DNA of 53,264 nt, taken from positions 1 through 53,264 of the forward strand of contig JAQQAM010000258.1 of the NCBI GenBank assembly GCA_028532905.1, read 5' to 3'. The position numbers and the translations under genes were made by a program. The notes beneath the pieces were generated by a model. The model worked only from the letters and a program-made list of their open reading frames with translations. It was not told the DNA's origin and made no database searches. Shown here one piece after another: positions 34,109 through 42,353 of the stretch. The stretch's first letter is position 1. The number at the start of each line of letters is the position of its first letter. Source of the DNA: Spirochaetales bacterium. Lineage in GTDB: Bacteria; Spirochaetota; Spirochaetia; DSM-2461.

Positions 34109-34996
34109 ATGGCCAGAGGTTTGATCAAGAACCGGGATAACAAAGGGTATCTGTTCATTCTTCCCTATTTTTTGGCAATGCTTACCTTTCAGCTGTATCC
34201 CATTTTTTATACCTTCTATCTGAGTATGCTTAAACCCGTGACACTGATTAAGATGGAATTTGTCGGGTTTGATAATTACGCTCGTCTGCTGACGAATCCT
34301 CTGTTTTATACAGCCATTGGGAACACCTGGTTTATCTGGCTGATGAACTATGTTCCTCAGTTGATTTTTGCCCTGTTGCTGGCAGTTATTCTGACAAATC
34401 CGAAAATCAGAGCAAGGGAAACCTTCAGAACGCTGTTCTTCCTCCCTAACCTGGTTACCGCCGCCTCCATCGGAGTGCTTTTCGCCGTTTTTCTGGACTT
34501 TAAGAACGGTGCATTCAACCACATCCTTATTGAGCTGGGAATATTCTCCGAACCCTATGAATGGATTCAGGATAAAATGGCCATGCGAATGGCAGTCTCC
34601 CTGATTCAGTGGTGGCAGTGGTTCGGTTATACCATGATTATTTTTATGGCGGGACTTTCCGCTATTTCTGGAGACCTCTATGAGGCTGCCAATATTGACG
34701 GCGCCTCCAGTTCTCAGGTTTTCTTCAAAGTGACCCTGCCCCTGTTAAAGCCCACCATGCTTTATGTTATGGTCACCTCCCTTATAGGGGGACTCCAGAT
34801 CTTCGATATCCCCAGGGTTATTACCAACGGCCGGGGAGGGCCGGACAACGCTCTGACCACAATGGTTCTGTATCTCTATAATCAGGGATTCAAGAACTTC
34901 AATCTCGGTTATGCGTCGGCTCTGGCTTATGCCCTTTTTGTTATGATTATCATATTTTCCGCCATCTCTTTCAAAGTGATAGGAAAAAGGGACTAA
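34109..34996 (+). CDS. ABC transporter permease (MalF/UgpA-like)
   Basis: 295 residues with six predicted membrane helices. The EAA coupling loop is YEAANIDGASSSQVFFKVTL. The N-terminal pattern YLFILPYFLAMLTFQLYPIF is typical of MalF-type permeases. It pairs with the next gene to form the inner-membrane channel. AAGGAG precedes the ATG. No ATPase is encoded in the cluster; a shared MsmK/UgpC-type ATPase elsewhere is inferred. Confidence 0.93.
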   Translation: MARGLIKNRDNKGYLFILPYFLAMLTFQLYPIFYTFYLSMLKPVTLIKMEFVGFDNYARLLTNPLFYTAIGNTWFIWLMNYVPQLIFALLLAVILTNPKIRARETFRTLFFLPNLVTAASIGVLFAVFLDFKNGAFNHILIELGIFSEPYEWIQDKMAMRMAVSLIQWWQWFGYTMIIFMAGLSAISGDLYEAANIDGASSSQVFFKVTLPLLKPTMLYVMVTSLIGGLQIFDIPRVITNGRGGPDNALTTMVLYLYNQGFKNFNLGYASALAYALFVMIIIFSAISFKVIGKRD

Positions 34997-35006
34997 GGGG
35001 GGAATT

Positions 35007-35837
35007 ATGATTCAAAACAAAAGCAAAGTATCCGTTTATCTGATGTACCTCTTTCTGATCCTCCTGGCAGTGATCTGTATCATTCCTTTTTATATGATGA
35101 TCATCAATTCCACCAGAAGCAATGTGGAAATCTCTCAGGGTGTTTATCTGACACCCGGAGATCAGCTTAAGGCAAACTATGAAATTATTCTGAAAAAAGT
35201 GAATATATGGAGAGGATTCCTCAGTTCTGTAATCATAGCTGTACCCGCCGTTCTGCTGTCGGCTTTTTTCTCTACCCTGACAGCCTATGGTTTTGCCAAA
35301 TTTCATTTCAAGGGCAAGGAGATCTTTTTCTGGGTGATACTGGGAACCATGATGATCCCCCAGCAGCTCGGTCTGATCGGCTACTACGACCTATGTGTGA
35401 AACTGGGGCTTATTGACAGTTATGTCCCTCTGATTCTTCCCAATATTGCCAATGCCAGTATGGTGTTCTTTATCCGGTCCTACATCGAATCCAGTATCCC
35501 TGATTCCCTGATAGAAGCGGGACTGATTGACGGTGCCGGAGAGTTCTACATCTTCAACCGCCTGATCCTTCCCCTGGCCATGCCGGCTATCGGAACCATG
35601 TCCATCTTCACCTTCATCTATAAATGGAATGACCTGATCAACCCCATGGTTCTGCTGAACTCTTCTGAAAAGTTTACCCTGCCGGTTGTTATCTCCAATA
35701 TCCGCGGACTGTATGAGACCAACTTCGGCGCCATCTATCTGGGAGTCGCCATATCGGTCGTACCCATCCTGCTGGTGGTGATCATCTTCAGCAAGTCCCT
35801 GATCAGCGGGCTCACCATCGGAGCTGTGAAAGAATAA
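35007..35837 (+). CDS. ABC transporter permease (MalG/UgpE-like)
   Basis: 276 residues, six membrane helices. N-terminal LLAVICIIPFYMMIINSTRS and the EAA loop IEAGLIDGAGEFYIFNRLIL are typical of MalG partners. It starts 10 bases after the first permease gene, with GGGGGGA upstream, and is followed by a strong terminator. Completes the two-permease set of the GH43-linked oligosaccharide importer. Confidence 0.93.
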   Translation: MIQNKSKVSVYLMYLFLILLAVICIIPFYMMIINSTRSNVEISQGVYLTPGDQLKANYEIILKKVNIWRGFLSSVIIAVPAVLLSAFFSTLTAYGFAKFHFKGKEIFFWVILGTMMIPQQLGLIGYYDLCVKLGLIDSYVPLILPNIANASMVFFIRSYIESSIPDSLIEAGLIDGAGEFYIFNRLILPLAMPAIGTMSIFTFIYKWNDLINPMVLLNSSEKFTLPVVISNIRGLYETNFGAIYLGVAISVVPILLVVIIFSKSLISGLTIGAVKE

Positions 35838-35872
35838 TTTTTAAAAAAACTTGAAACAGGAAATGATTTCAG

Positions 35873-35917
35873 CCTCCTTCAGTACAGCCCCTATTCGTAC
35901 TGAGGGAGGTTTTTTTT
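35873..35917 (+). terminator. Rho-independent terminator of the transporter operon
   Basis: CCTCCTTCAGTAC pairs with GTACTGAGGGAGG (one G-U) around an 11-base loop and is followed by eight T. Confidence 0.92.
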
Positions 35918-36027
35918 GTCGGTAAGGGGGCGTCCGGGCGGGCTGTTCCGGGCTCCGCTGCCGCTCCGGCCTGCCGGGGGCAGTCGCCTTTTGGCCCCTC
36001 TCCATCCCTGACGCATTCCGGTCAGGA

Positions 36028-37137
36028 TTAGAAAGATTCTCCCAGAGCAAAGTAGATGGAGAAACTGTCGATTCCCCAGGCCAGGTCCAGGCGGGCGTTC
36101 ACCCTCTGCTCCGGGATCATGGCAATCCGGAATCCGAAGCCCCCGGCAGGAAAGACTGTCGCCTCGGTGATCGGAGTATAACCGAAGGCTGTTCCCAGAC
36201 CGAAGAATCCGGCCACCCCGAACCTCTCCACCGGAAAGACCCGGTACTCCACCTGGCTTTCCAGAGTGGACTTGTCCTTGAACTCTCCGGACATATACCC
36301 CCTGATTCCACCCCGGGCGCCCAGGCTGGACAGCTGGTTTTCCGGAACATCTCCCAGGCCTGTCTGGGTTTTCACATTCCAGGCCAGAATCTGCTGTACG
36401 GAATTTCCGAATCCCCTATACTGGCTGTAGTCGGCTATGATCTGGCCGTAGCATGTGGAGCTGCCCAGCCAGTTGTCTGCATAGACTCCCTGCAGGTTGG
36501 CCAGGATACCCGACTCCGGGCCGAACTGGCTGTCTCTGGTATCCCAGGAGGCATAGCCGGAAATGGAAGAGTTGTACTGGGTGCCCCGGGGAACACCGGC
36601 AAGATCCAGAAAAAGCTGCGCTAATCTGTCCCTGCCGTAGATATCATAAATCTGAAAATCGTATCCCAGACCGGTGAACAGATCTTTCCAGGTTCTGTAA
36701 TCCACCCTGGTTCCCGCATAGAATCCCCGGGAATAGGCCCAGACATCTATATTGTCTCCCGGTGTATTGCCGGGCCGGTAGTACCGGTAGAGGACTCTGG
36801 CTCCTGCACCGTAGAGACTCACCCGCCAGGTATCTTCGGCCAGATGGAATTTCTGATACAAACCGCCGATTATGGTGCTGTCGTCAATCTCCCAGTCCGG
36901 TTTGGACCAGAGGAGAAAACCCATAGATGTGGAAAGGGGAGAGACGGTATCCGATTTATTTACAGGGTACATTACCATCGGCAAAATCTGCACCCCCCAG
37001 CCCAGGTTCGGGTTGTAAAAGGGGCCCGGCACGACAGTCCATTTTACTTGGGAACTCTTATTTTCATCTGCACCCCACAAAACTCCCGGAAGGAGCAGGG
37101 CCATCATGATTAGTATAATTATGTGTGCTTTTCTCAT
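36028..37137 (-). CDS. BamA/Omp85-like outer-membrane beta-barrel protein
   Basis: 369 residues. Signal peptide of about 22 residues (ends LPGVLWGADE). The rest is a chain of amphipathic strands with many aromatic and Gly residues, ending in Phe (IYFALGESF), the outer-membrane insertion signal. The motif ARGGIRGYMSGEFKDKSTLE matches the surface-antigen (D15/BamA) barrel with its RGxxxG-like loop. No POTRA domains are present, so it is a short barrel-only member. Role unknown; possibly lipid or protein translocation at the outer membrane. Confidence 0.82.
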   Translation of the reverse strand: MRKAHIIILIMMALLLPGVLWGADENKSSQVKWTVVPGPFYNPNLGWGVQILPMVMYPVNKSDTVSPLSTSMGFLLWSKPDWEIDDSTIIGGLYQKFHLAEDTWRVSLYGAGARVLYRYYRPGNTPGDNIDVWAYSRGFYAGTRVDYRTWKDLFTGLGYDFQIYDIYGRDRLAQLFLDLAGVPRGTQYNSSISGYASWDTRDSQFGPESGILANLQGVYADNWLGSSTCYGQIIADYSQYRGFGNSVQQILAWNVKTQTGLGDVPENQLSSLGARGGIRGYMSGEFKDKSTLESQVEYRVFPVERFGVAGFFGLGTAFGYTPITEATVFPAGGFGFRIAMIPEQRVNARLDLAWGIDSFSIYFALGESF

Positions 37138-37276
37138 AGTATTCCTTTTCCGGAAGTTTCCGAATCTCCGGATTCATAGGGGGGTATTGTATCAATAGTA
37201 AATATGTCTTCACCTGAATTATAGATCATTTGCTGTACCCTATATGGACTTTCTGTCTCCTTTTTTATTTTTTGAA

Positions 37277-37305
37277 TTGTTGCATCAACCTTTATTTAGT
37301 AAAAT
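37277..37305 (+). promoter_or_regulatory. Candidate promoter for the chemoreceptor-like gene
   Basis: TTGTTG at 37277-37282, 17-base spacer, TAAAAT at 37300-37305, about 30 bases before the ATG. No sigma-28 flagellar promoter was recognised. Confidence 0.4.
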
Positions 37306-37337
37306 GTCGGACAAGTTAAGAACACAGGATACAAAAC

Positions 37338-38597
37338 ATGGAACTGAATATCTCTCAGAATTTTATGAAAAACCTGATCCGGCAGATGGTTCAGGTATCA
37401 CGCAGCGCTTTCAGCCTGTCATCCAACAGCCATAGATTGAGCAGAAGCGTCTCGGACCAGAAGGTTCAGGTCAAACAGGTTCAGGATGAAAATAATGACA
37501 CCGCCAGGGAGGCAAGGAAAATTCTGGAAGAGAGTTCCCAGCTGAATAAAAGGGCCATCAGCGCCGATGATTCCTCCCGGAAGGGACGGGAAATGCAGCA
37601 GGTTTACCTGGAGAATATGAAAGTCCTCTCAGGTTCCCTGCAGAAAGGATCTGATTTTCTGGAAGAGTTCAGAAAAAGTGCGGAGGATATCTCCAGACTC
37701 ACAGAGCTCATCCTCGATATTTCCAGCCGTCTGGATGTACTGTCCATTAACGGCGCCATCGAAGCGGCCAGAAGAGGGGATGCAGGCCTCGGTTTCGCTG
37801 TCATCACCCGGGAAATGAAAAAGCTGTCCGAAGAATCCGCCGTATCTGCTGACCGTGTAAAAAGCATAATCACCCAGTTTGACAAAGCCTCCTCGGATCT
37901 GCAGAAACTGTTCAGTGATTCGGAACAGTCCCTGAATGACAGCAGTAAGGATGCAGACGGCATCTATAAGGCCTTTCTCAGTATCGAAGAGCAGAACAGG
38001 GAGATGGCCGGCAGGGCGGATACCATCACCAGTCTCATGGAGTCTCTTGTGCAGAGAAATGAGAACAGACAAACCTCAGCGGGACGGATACTCGATTCCA
38101 TACACAGTTCATCCAGTCAGATTGATGATGTGGCCGGAGAATCGGATGATCTGCATTCTGTCGTGGAATCGACTCTGAAAAATATCGGGGGAATCCGTCT
38201 GGACTGGCATGATAAAGCCCTTGTGTCGGTACAATCCATTGCCGGAGCTCTGGAAAGCTCATCAGATTCAGCTCTGGAGGTATTGGGGAAGCAGTTTTCC
38301 ATCCATCCCTATATTGAACTTCTATACCTGATGGATGAGAAAGGCATTCAGGTGGAGAATAACGCCGTTCATCCCGATTTCTCCGGTCAGATTGATGAGG
38401 GCGGAAAAGGGGAGGACCGCAGCCGGAAACCCTATTTTTCCGAGCTTGCCTCCGGGCAGGACAGTTACATCTCGGACCTGTATGTATCTACAGCAGTCAA
38501 TCACCTCTGCCTGACAATCTCCATTCCCTGTCGGTACAGAAATCAGCCCCATGTTCTGGCGGCAGATATGAATCTGGATGCTTTTGTTAATCAGTAG
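37338..38597 (+). CDS. Soluble methyl-accepting chemotaxis-like protein with C-terminal Cache-like domain
   Basis: 419 residues, no signal peptide or membrane helix. Residues 1-300 are a long helical coiled coil with the MCP signalling hairpin at about 131-168 (LSINGAIEAARRGDAGLGFA then KKLSEESA), which docks CheA and CheW. Residues 315-419 form a PDC/Cache-like sensor, recognisable by RKPYFSELASGQDSYISDLY and LTISIPCR. The order is inverted relative to normal receptors, in which the Cache is N-terminal and periplasmic. No CheR-binding pentapeptide at the end. It probably senses a cytoplasmic metabolite. No che genes nearby. Confidence 0.88.
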   Translation: MELNISQNFMKNLIRQMVQVSRSAFSLSSNSHRLSRSVSDQKVQVKQVQDENNDTAREARKILEESSQLNKRAISADDSSRKGREMQQVYLENMKVLSGSLQKGSDFLEEFRKSAEDISRLTELILDISSRLDVLSINGAIEAARRGDAGLGFAVITREMKKLSEESAVSADRVKSIITQFDKASSDLQKLFSDSEQSLNDSSKDADGIYKAFLSIEEQNREMAGRADTITSLMESLVQRNENRQTSAGRILDSIHSSSSQIDDVAGESDDLHSVVESTLKNIGGIRLDWHDKALVSVQSIAGALESSSDSALEVLGKQFSIHPYIELLYLMDEKGIQVENNAVHPDFSGQIDEGGKGEDRSRKPYFSELASGQDSYISDLYVSTAVNHLCLTISIPCRYRNQPHVLAADMNLDAFVNQ

Positions 38598-38729
38598 GAT
38601 CGGGACAGGATTCTGCCGGATACTTCACCATTGTTAAGCTTTTTGAGATCTTCGGCAGTTTAATCACTTTTAAATAATAAATAATCAATTGTTTAATCTT
38701 CTTCCAGCATTCAGTATGTAATGTGGAGA

Positions 38730-38750
38730 CTTTCCCTACCATTGGGAAAG
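38730..38750 (+). other. Hairpin in the 5' leader of the 5'-nucleotidase gene
   Basis: CTTTCCC pairs with GGGAAAG around a seven-base loop, ending about ten bases before the GGAGG ribosome-binding site of the gene at 38774. It may be regulatory, or it may stabilise the message. No T-run follows. Confidence 0.4.
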
Positions 38751-38773
38751 GTACTGTTATGGAGGATGATTTT

Positions 38774-40657
38774 ATGAAAAAGGTTCTACGGATTACGGGT
38801 TTTCTGTTTCTTGCTTTTGCTCTGCTGGGCTGTGCCAGTCAGCAGATGGTGCAGACCACCGATGCAAAGGCTGTTTCCTATCCCTTAAGCGGATTCACTC
38901 CTGTTGAAAGAGAGGCCACAATGGCTCCCGACGGAGGGGCTGTGGAGATCAACCTGTTCACCACTAATGATGAACACGGCTGGGTTTTCGACTGGGATTT
39001 CGGGCAGGGCCAGCCCCGTTCCTACAAGGGGAATCCTGTCCCCAGTGGTTTGAGCCGGGTGTCCACCCTTTATAAGGAAAAAGCAGCCATGTATGACAAC
39101 CCTGTGCTTATCTCCTCGGGAGATACAATTCAGGGAACTCTTCTGTCCTACTATTACAACTTTATTGAAAGTGACAAAGAAAATCCCATGTCCCGGATGA
39201 TGGGGAAAATGGGGTATTCCTACTGGGCTCCCGGTAACCACGAAGTGGAGCAGGGAAATGCTGTGGCCAACAAAGTGGCCAACGAGATGGCGGCCCAGGG
39301 AATTGCTGTTATTTCTGCCAATACCGAATGGAAGGGAACAGGAGAACCCTATTATCTTCCCTATGCGGTTGAAGAGATTGACGGTGTCCGCATCGGGTAT
39401 CTGGGTATGACAACCCCCGGTATCCCCATGTGGCTTGCCGAGAGTACACATGAAGACCAGGTGTATAAAGATATGGTGGACACCGCTGAAAAGTACGTTG
39501 CCATCCTGCGGGAAGTGGAAAAAGTGGATGTTCTTGTGGGTGTCTTTCATGCCGGAATGAATGATGCCTATGACAGTGCCAAAGCCGCGTCTTCGGGAGT
39601 GCCCATTCCCAATGCCTCCCGCCTTGTAGCTGCCGCCGTAGGGGCCGGTCCTCAGGGCTTTGATGCCATCATTACCGCCCACTCCCATAAACTTATAGAT
39701 GATACTCAGAATACGGAGTACAGAAACGGTGAGTACACAAATGAGATTAACGGAGTCAAATTTGTTCAGGCTCAGAACTGGGGTAGCCATCTGGGACATC
39801 TTCAGATTTCTGTGGCAGCCAAAGAGGGCCGCTGGATGGTGGATGACGTTAAGGCCATGACCTATTCCATGGAAGGGGTGGAGGAAGATCCCGAAATGCT
39901 CAACTATATGGCAGAGTATATTGAAGGTTCCAAAGCCTATGCCTCCAAGGTTGTCGCTCAGGCGGATAATGATATTCTGGGTCTGCGCTCCTACTATGAA
40001 GAGAGTGAGATTGTAGACCTGATTCATGAAACCCAGCGTCATTTCTCCGGTGCGGAGATCAGTATTGCCGCCACCTTCAATGCATCTCTTAAAATTCCCA
40101 AAGGGGATATCACTGTGGGGAATATCGCAGGAATTTATATTTATGAAAATTTCCTTAATGCTCTGGAGATGACGGGGCAGCAGATTAAGGATTATCTGGA
40201 ATACTCATCCAGCTATTTTAATGTGATCACAGAAGAAACTGTGGATTCTGTGCCACTGGTGAATCCTGATGTGCGGGGCTACAACTACGATATGGCTCAG
40301 GGATTCTACTATGAGATTGATCTGACAAAGGAGCCGGGAGACAGAATCGTCAATATGAAGAACCTGGACGGGTCTGCCTTTGATCTGGGCAAAACCTATA
40401 ATGTTACTCTGAACTCTTATCGTTATAACGGCGGAGGAGGCCATCTGGCAGCCGCCGGGCTGATGGAGGGAACAGAGCTTAATGCGGAAACCACCTATAT
40501 TTCCCAACTGGCTATGAGAGACCTGATGGTCGAATACCTTCAGGAGAAGAAGAGCTGGGGTGAAAGTGATATAGAATCCAACTGGAAACTGGTTCCCGAA
40601 GATCTGGCTGCCCGGGCCATCGAGAATCAGCTGAATGCAGGTAACTCCGCCCGCTGA
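38774..40657 (+). CDS. 5'-nucleotidase / UDP-sugar hydrolase lipoprotein
   Basis: 627 residues. The start at 38774 has GGAGG eight bases upstream; an ATG five codons earlier is possible. Lipobox LLGC (Cys20). The metallophosphatase domain is complete: LFTTNDEHGW, SSGDTIQGT, APGNHEVE, FHAGMND and ITAHSHK supply the two-metal site. The C-terminal nucleotidase domain follows (NIAGIYIYENFLNALEMTGQ; YRYNGGGGHLAAAG). It dephosphorylates extracellular or periplasmic nucleotides so nucleosides can be taken up. Monocistronic, with its own terminator. Confidence 0.93.
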   Translation: MKKVLRITGFLFLAFALLGCASQQMVQTTDAKAVSYPLSGFTPVEREATMAPDGGAVEINLFTTNDEHGWVFDWDFGQGQPRSYKGNPVPSGLSRVSTLYKEKAAMYDNPVLISSGDTIQGTLLSYYYNFIESDKENPMSRMMGKMGYSYWAPGNHEVEQGNAVANKVANEMAAQGIAVISANTEWKGTGEPYYLPYAVEEIDGVRIGYLGMTTPGIPMWLAESTHEDQVYKDMVDTAEKYVAILREVEKVDVLVGVFHAGMNDAYDSAKAASSGVPIPNASRLVAAAVGAGPQGFDAIITAHSHKLIDDTQNTEYRNGEYTNEINGVKFVQAQNWGSHLGHLQISVAAKEGRWMVDDVKAMTYSMEGVEEDPEMLNYMAEYIEGSKAYASKVVAQADNDILGLRSYYEESEIVDLIHETQRHFSGAEISIAATFNASLKIPKGDITVGNIAGIYIYENFLNALEMTGQQIKDYLEYSSSYFNVITEETVDSVPLVNPDVRGYNYDMAQGFYYEIDLTKEPGDRIVNMKNLDGSAFDLGKTYNVTLNSYRYNGGGGHLAAAGLMEGTELNAETTYISQLAMRDLMVEYLQEKKSWGESDIESNWKLVPEDLAARAIENQLNAGNSAR

Positions 40658-40684
40658 TTTTCTTCTGTAAAGAATCTGAATTAC

Positions 40685-40713
40685 AACCCGCCGCACTGCC
40701 GGCGGGTTTTTCT
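40685..40713 (+). terminator. Rho-independent terminator after the 5'-nucleotidase gene
   Basis: AACCCGCCG pairs with CGGCGGGTT around a six-base loop, followed by a T-rich tract. Confidence 0.92.
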
Positions 40714-40784
40714 TTATGAAGGGTTTTGAAGGAGTTGTTTTTCCGGATTTTTTTATCTATTTAAGGAATTCAGTCTGAAAAGTA

Positions 40785-40813
40785 TTGCAATGGAAGGTGT
40801 TTTGAAATAATAT
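40785..40813 (+). promoter_or_regulatory. Promoter of the 2-oxoacid dehydrogenase operon
   Basis: TTGCAA at 40785-40790 and TAATAT at 40808-40813 with a 17-base spacer. The predicted start near 40820 gives a leader of about 135 bases. Confidence 0.6.
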
Positions 40814-40933
40814 CGAAAGTAATTAGAAAGCTATATGTAAAGTAATCTAATTAAATTCTGATTTGAATGTGTTTTTACTTTCGAGTGAAGATTGAAGGGC
40901 TGAAAGATCATATAAGACCAAATCTTTCGGGCC
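40813..40933 (+). promoter_or_regulatory. Inverted repeats and hairpin in the dehydrogenase operon leader
   Basis: Three structures lie here. TCGAAAGTAA (40813-40822) is repeated inverted as TTACTTTCGA (40875-40884). TAATTAG (40820-40826) is repeated inverted as CTAATTA (40847-40853). A 12-position hairpin, GGGCTGAAAGAT with ATCTTTCGGGCC (40897-40908 with 40922-40933), lies just before the ribosome-binding site. The first pair overlaps the start of transcription and could be paired operators; the hairpin acts in RNA if at all. Confidence 0.45.
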
Positions 40934-40954
40934 TGTATAAACAAGGAGAGATCT

Positions 40955-42328
40955 ATGGCAGAAATCGTTGTAATGCCGAAGGCCGGTAATTCAGTAGAAT
41001 CCTGTATCATTCTGGAATGGACAAAAGCTGAGGGTGATACAGTTGCCGTTGGTGATGTATTGTGTGAAGCGGAGACCGATAAAGCCACAGTTACAGTGGA
41101 ATCAACAGCAGCAGGAGTTCTGCTCAAACAGCTTTTTGCCGAGGATGATGATGTTCCTGTTATGCAGCCCATGGCCATTGTCGGAGAGGCCGGTGAAGAT
41201 ATCAGCGGAATGCTGGCAGAACTGGGAAGCGGATCAGCAGAATCAGCTCCCCCGGCTGAAGCAGCTTCAGAGGCTGCACCGGCGGAATCCCCGGCGGTTT
41301 CTGAAGCCCCCGTCACTGCCGTTCCCGTCAGTACCGGTGAACCCTCGGGCTTTGCCTCTCCCCGGGCCCGGAATCTGGCTGCCGCCAAGGCTGTAGCCCT
41401 TGATACAATTGCCGGCAGCGGTCCGGAAGGACGGATCGTGGAACGGGATGTACTGGCCGCCCTGGAAGGACAGGCTCCCCTGACCCCCGCGGCTATGGAA
41501 GAACTGATCCGCAGCGGAAAATCCGCTCCTGTGAGAGGTACTGGTCTGGGAGGCCGGGTTCTTAAATCCGATCTGAGTGATGCTCCTGCCGCTCCTGCCG
41601 CTTCAGCATCTGCTGCTACAGCAGATTTCCCCGGTGAAACAGAAGACATAAAGGTGAAGGGTGTCAGAAAAATTACGGCATCCAGAATGCTGGAATCCAT
41701 TACTCAGACAGCCCAGCTCACCATGAATACATCCGCCGATGCCACACGAATCCTGGCTCTGCGCAAACGTCTGAAAAACTCACCTGAAGAGATGGGACTT
41801 CAGAAGATTACGATCAATGACCTTGTGATGCTGGTGACAGCCAGAACTCTGAAAGATTTCCCCGAAATGAACGCTCACTGGCTGGGTGACACCATCCGTC
41901 AGTTCAAGTCGGTTCATCTGGGATGTGCCGTGGATACGCCCCGGGGGCTGATGGTTCCTGTTGTCCGCAATGCCGACAGTCTCAGCCTCAAGGAACTGGG
42001 AACAGAAACCAAAAGAGTTTTCGGTAACTGCCTGGAAGGGCAGATTGATCCGGAGGAACTGACCGGCGGAACCTTTACCATAACCAATCTGGGGGCCATG
42101 GGAATCGAAAGCTTTACCCCCGTTCTGAATAAACCGGAAGTGGGAATCCTCGGTGTCTGCACCATACAGCCCAAGCCTGTCATGAAAGGTGAGGATGTGG
42201 CTTTTGTTCCCCACATGGGACTGAGCCTGACCTTTGATCACCAGGCCACAGACGGTGCCCCCGCCGGCCGTTTTCTGAAGGCACTGGTTGCCAATCTTGA
42301 GAATATTGATCTTGTTCTGGCTCTGTAG
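40955..42328 (+). CDS. 2-oxoacid dehydrogenase E2 (dihydrolipoamide acyltransferase)
   Basis: 457 residues. N-terminal lipoyl domain with Lys43 (ETDKATVTV). An Ala/Pro/Glu linker follows (about 95-130). A peripheral subunit-binding domain spans 133-170 (SPRARNLAAAKAVALDTIAG), and a second such segment lies at 177-207 (AMEELIRSGKSAPVRGTGLG). The acyltransferase core ends with FDHQATDGAPAG (His429, Asp433). It transfers an acyl group from the E1 to CoA. First gene of E2-E3-E1. AAGGAGAG precedes the ATG. Acetyl, acetoin-derived or branched-chain acyl groups are all possible. Confidence 0.93.
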   Translation: MAEIVVMPKAGNSVESCIILEWTKAEGDTVAVGDVLCEAETDKATVTVESTAAGVLLKQLFAEDDDVPVMQPMAIVGEAGEDISGMLAELGSGSAESAPPAEAASEAAPAESPAVSEAPVTAVPVSTGEPSGFASPRARNLAAAKAVALDTIAGSGPEGRIVERDVLAALEGQAPLTPAAMEELIRSGKSAPVRGTGLGGRVLKSDLSDAPAAPAASASAATADFPGETEDIKVKGVRKITASRMLESITQTAQLTMNTSADATRILALRKRLKNSPEEMGLQKITINDLVMLVTARTLKDFPEMNAHWLGDTIRQFKSVHLGCAVDTPRGLMVPVVRNADSLSLKELGTETKRVFGNCLEGQIDPEELTGGTFTITNLGAMGIESFTPVLNKPEVGILGVCTIQPKPVMKGEDVAFVPHMGLSLTFDHQATDGAPAGRFLKALVANLENIDLVLAL

Positions 42329-42353
42329 GCAGAAGGGATAGGAAGGATAGAAT

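Noticed and set aside
35841-36050. Short minus-strand frame after the barrel gene
   Set aside because: Overlaps the transporter terminator and encodes an Arg/Pro-rich sequence without a ribosome-binding site.
38885-40042. Open minus-strand frame of about 385 codons opposite the 5'-nucleotidase
   Set aside because: Antisense to a clear metallophosphatase with all motifs; composition unlike a real protein.
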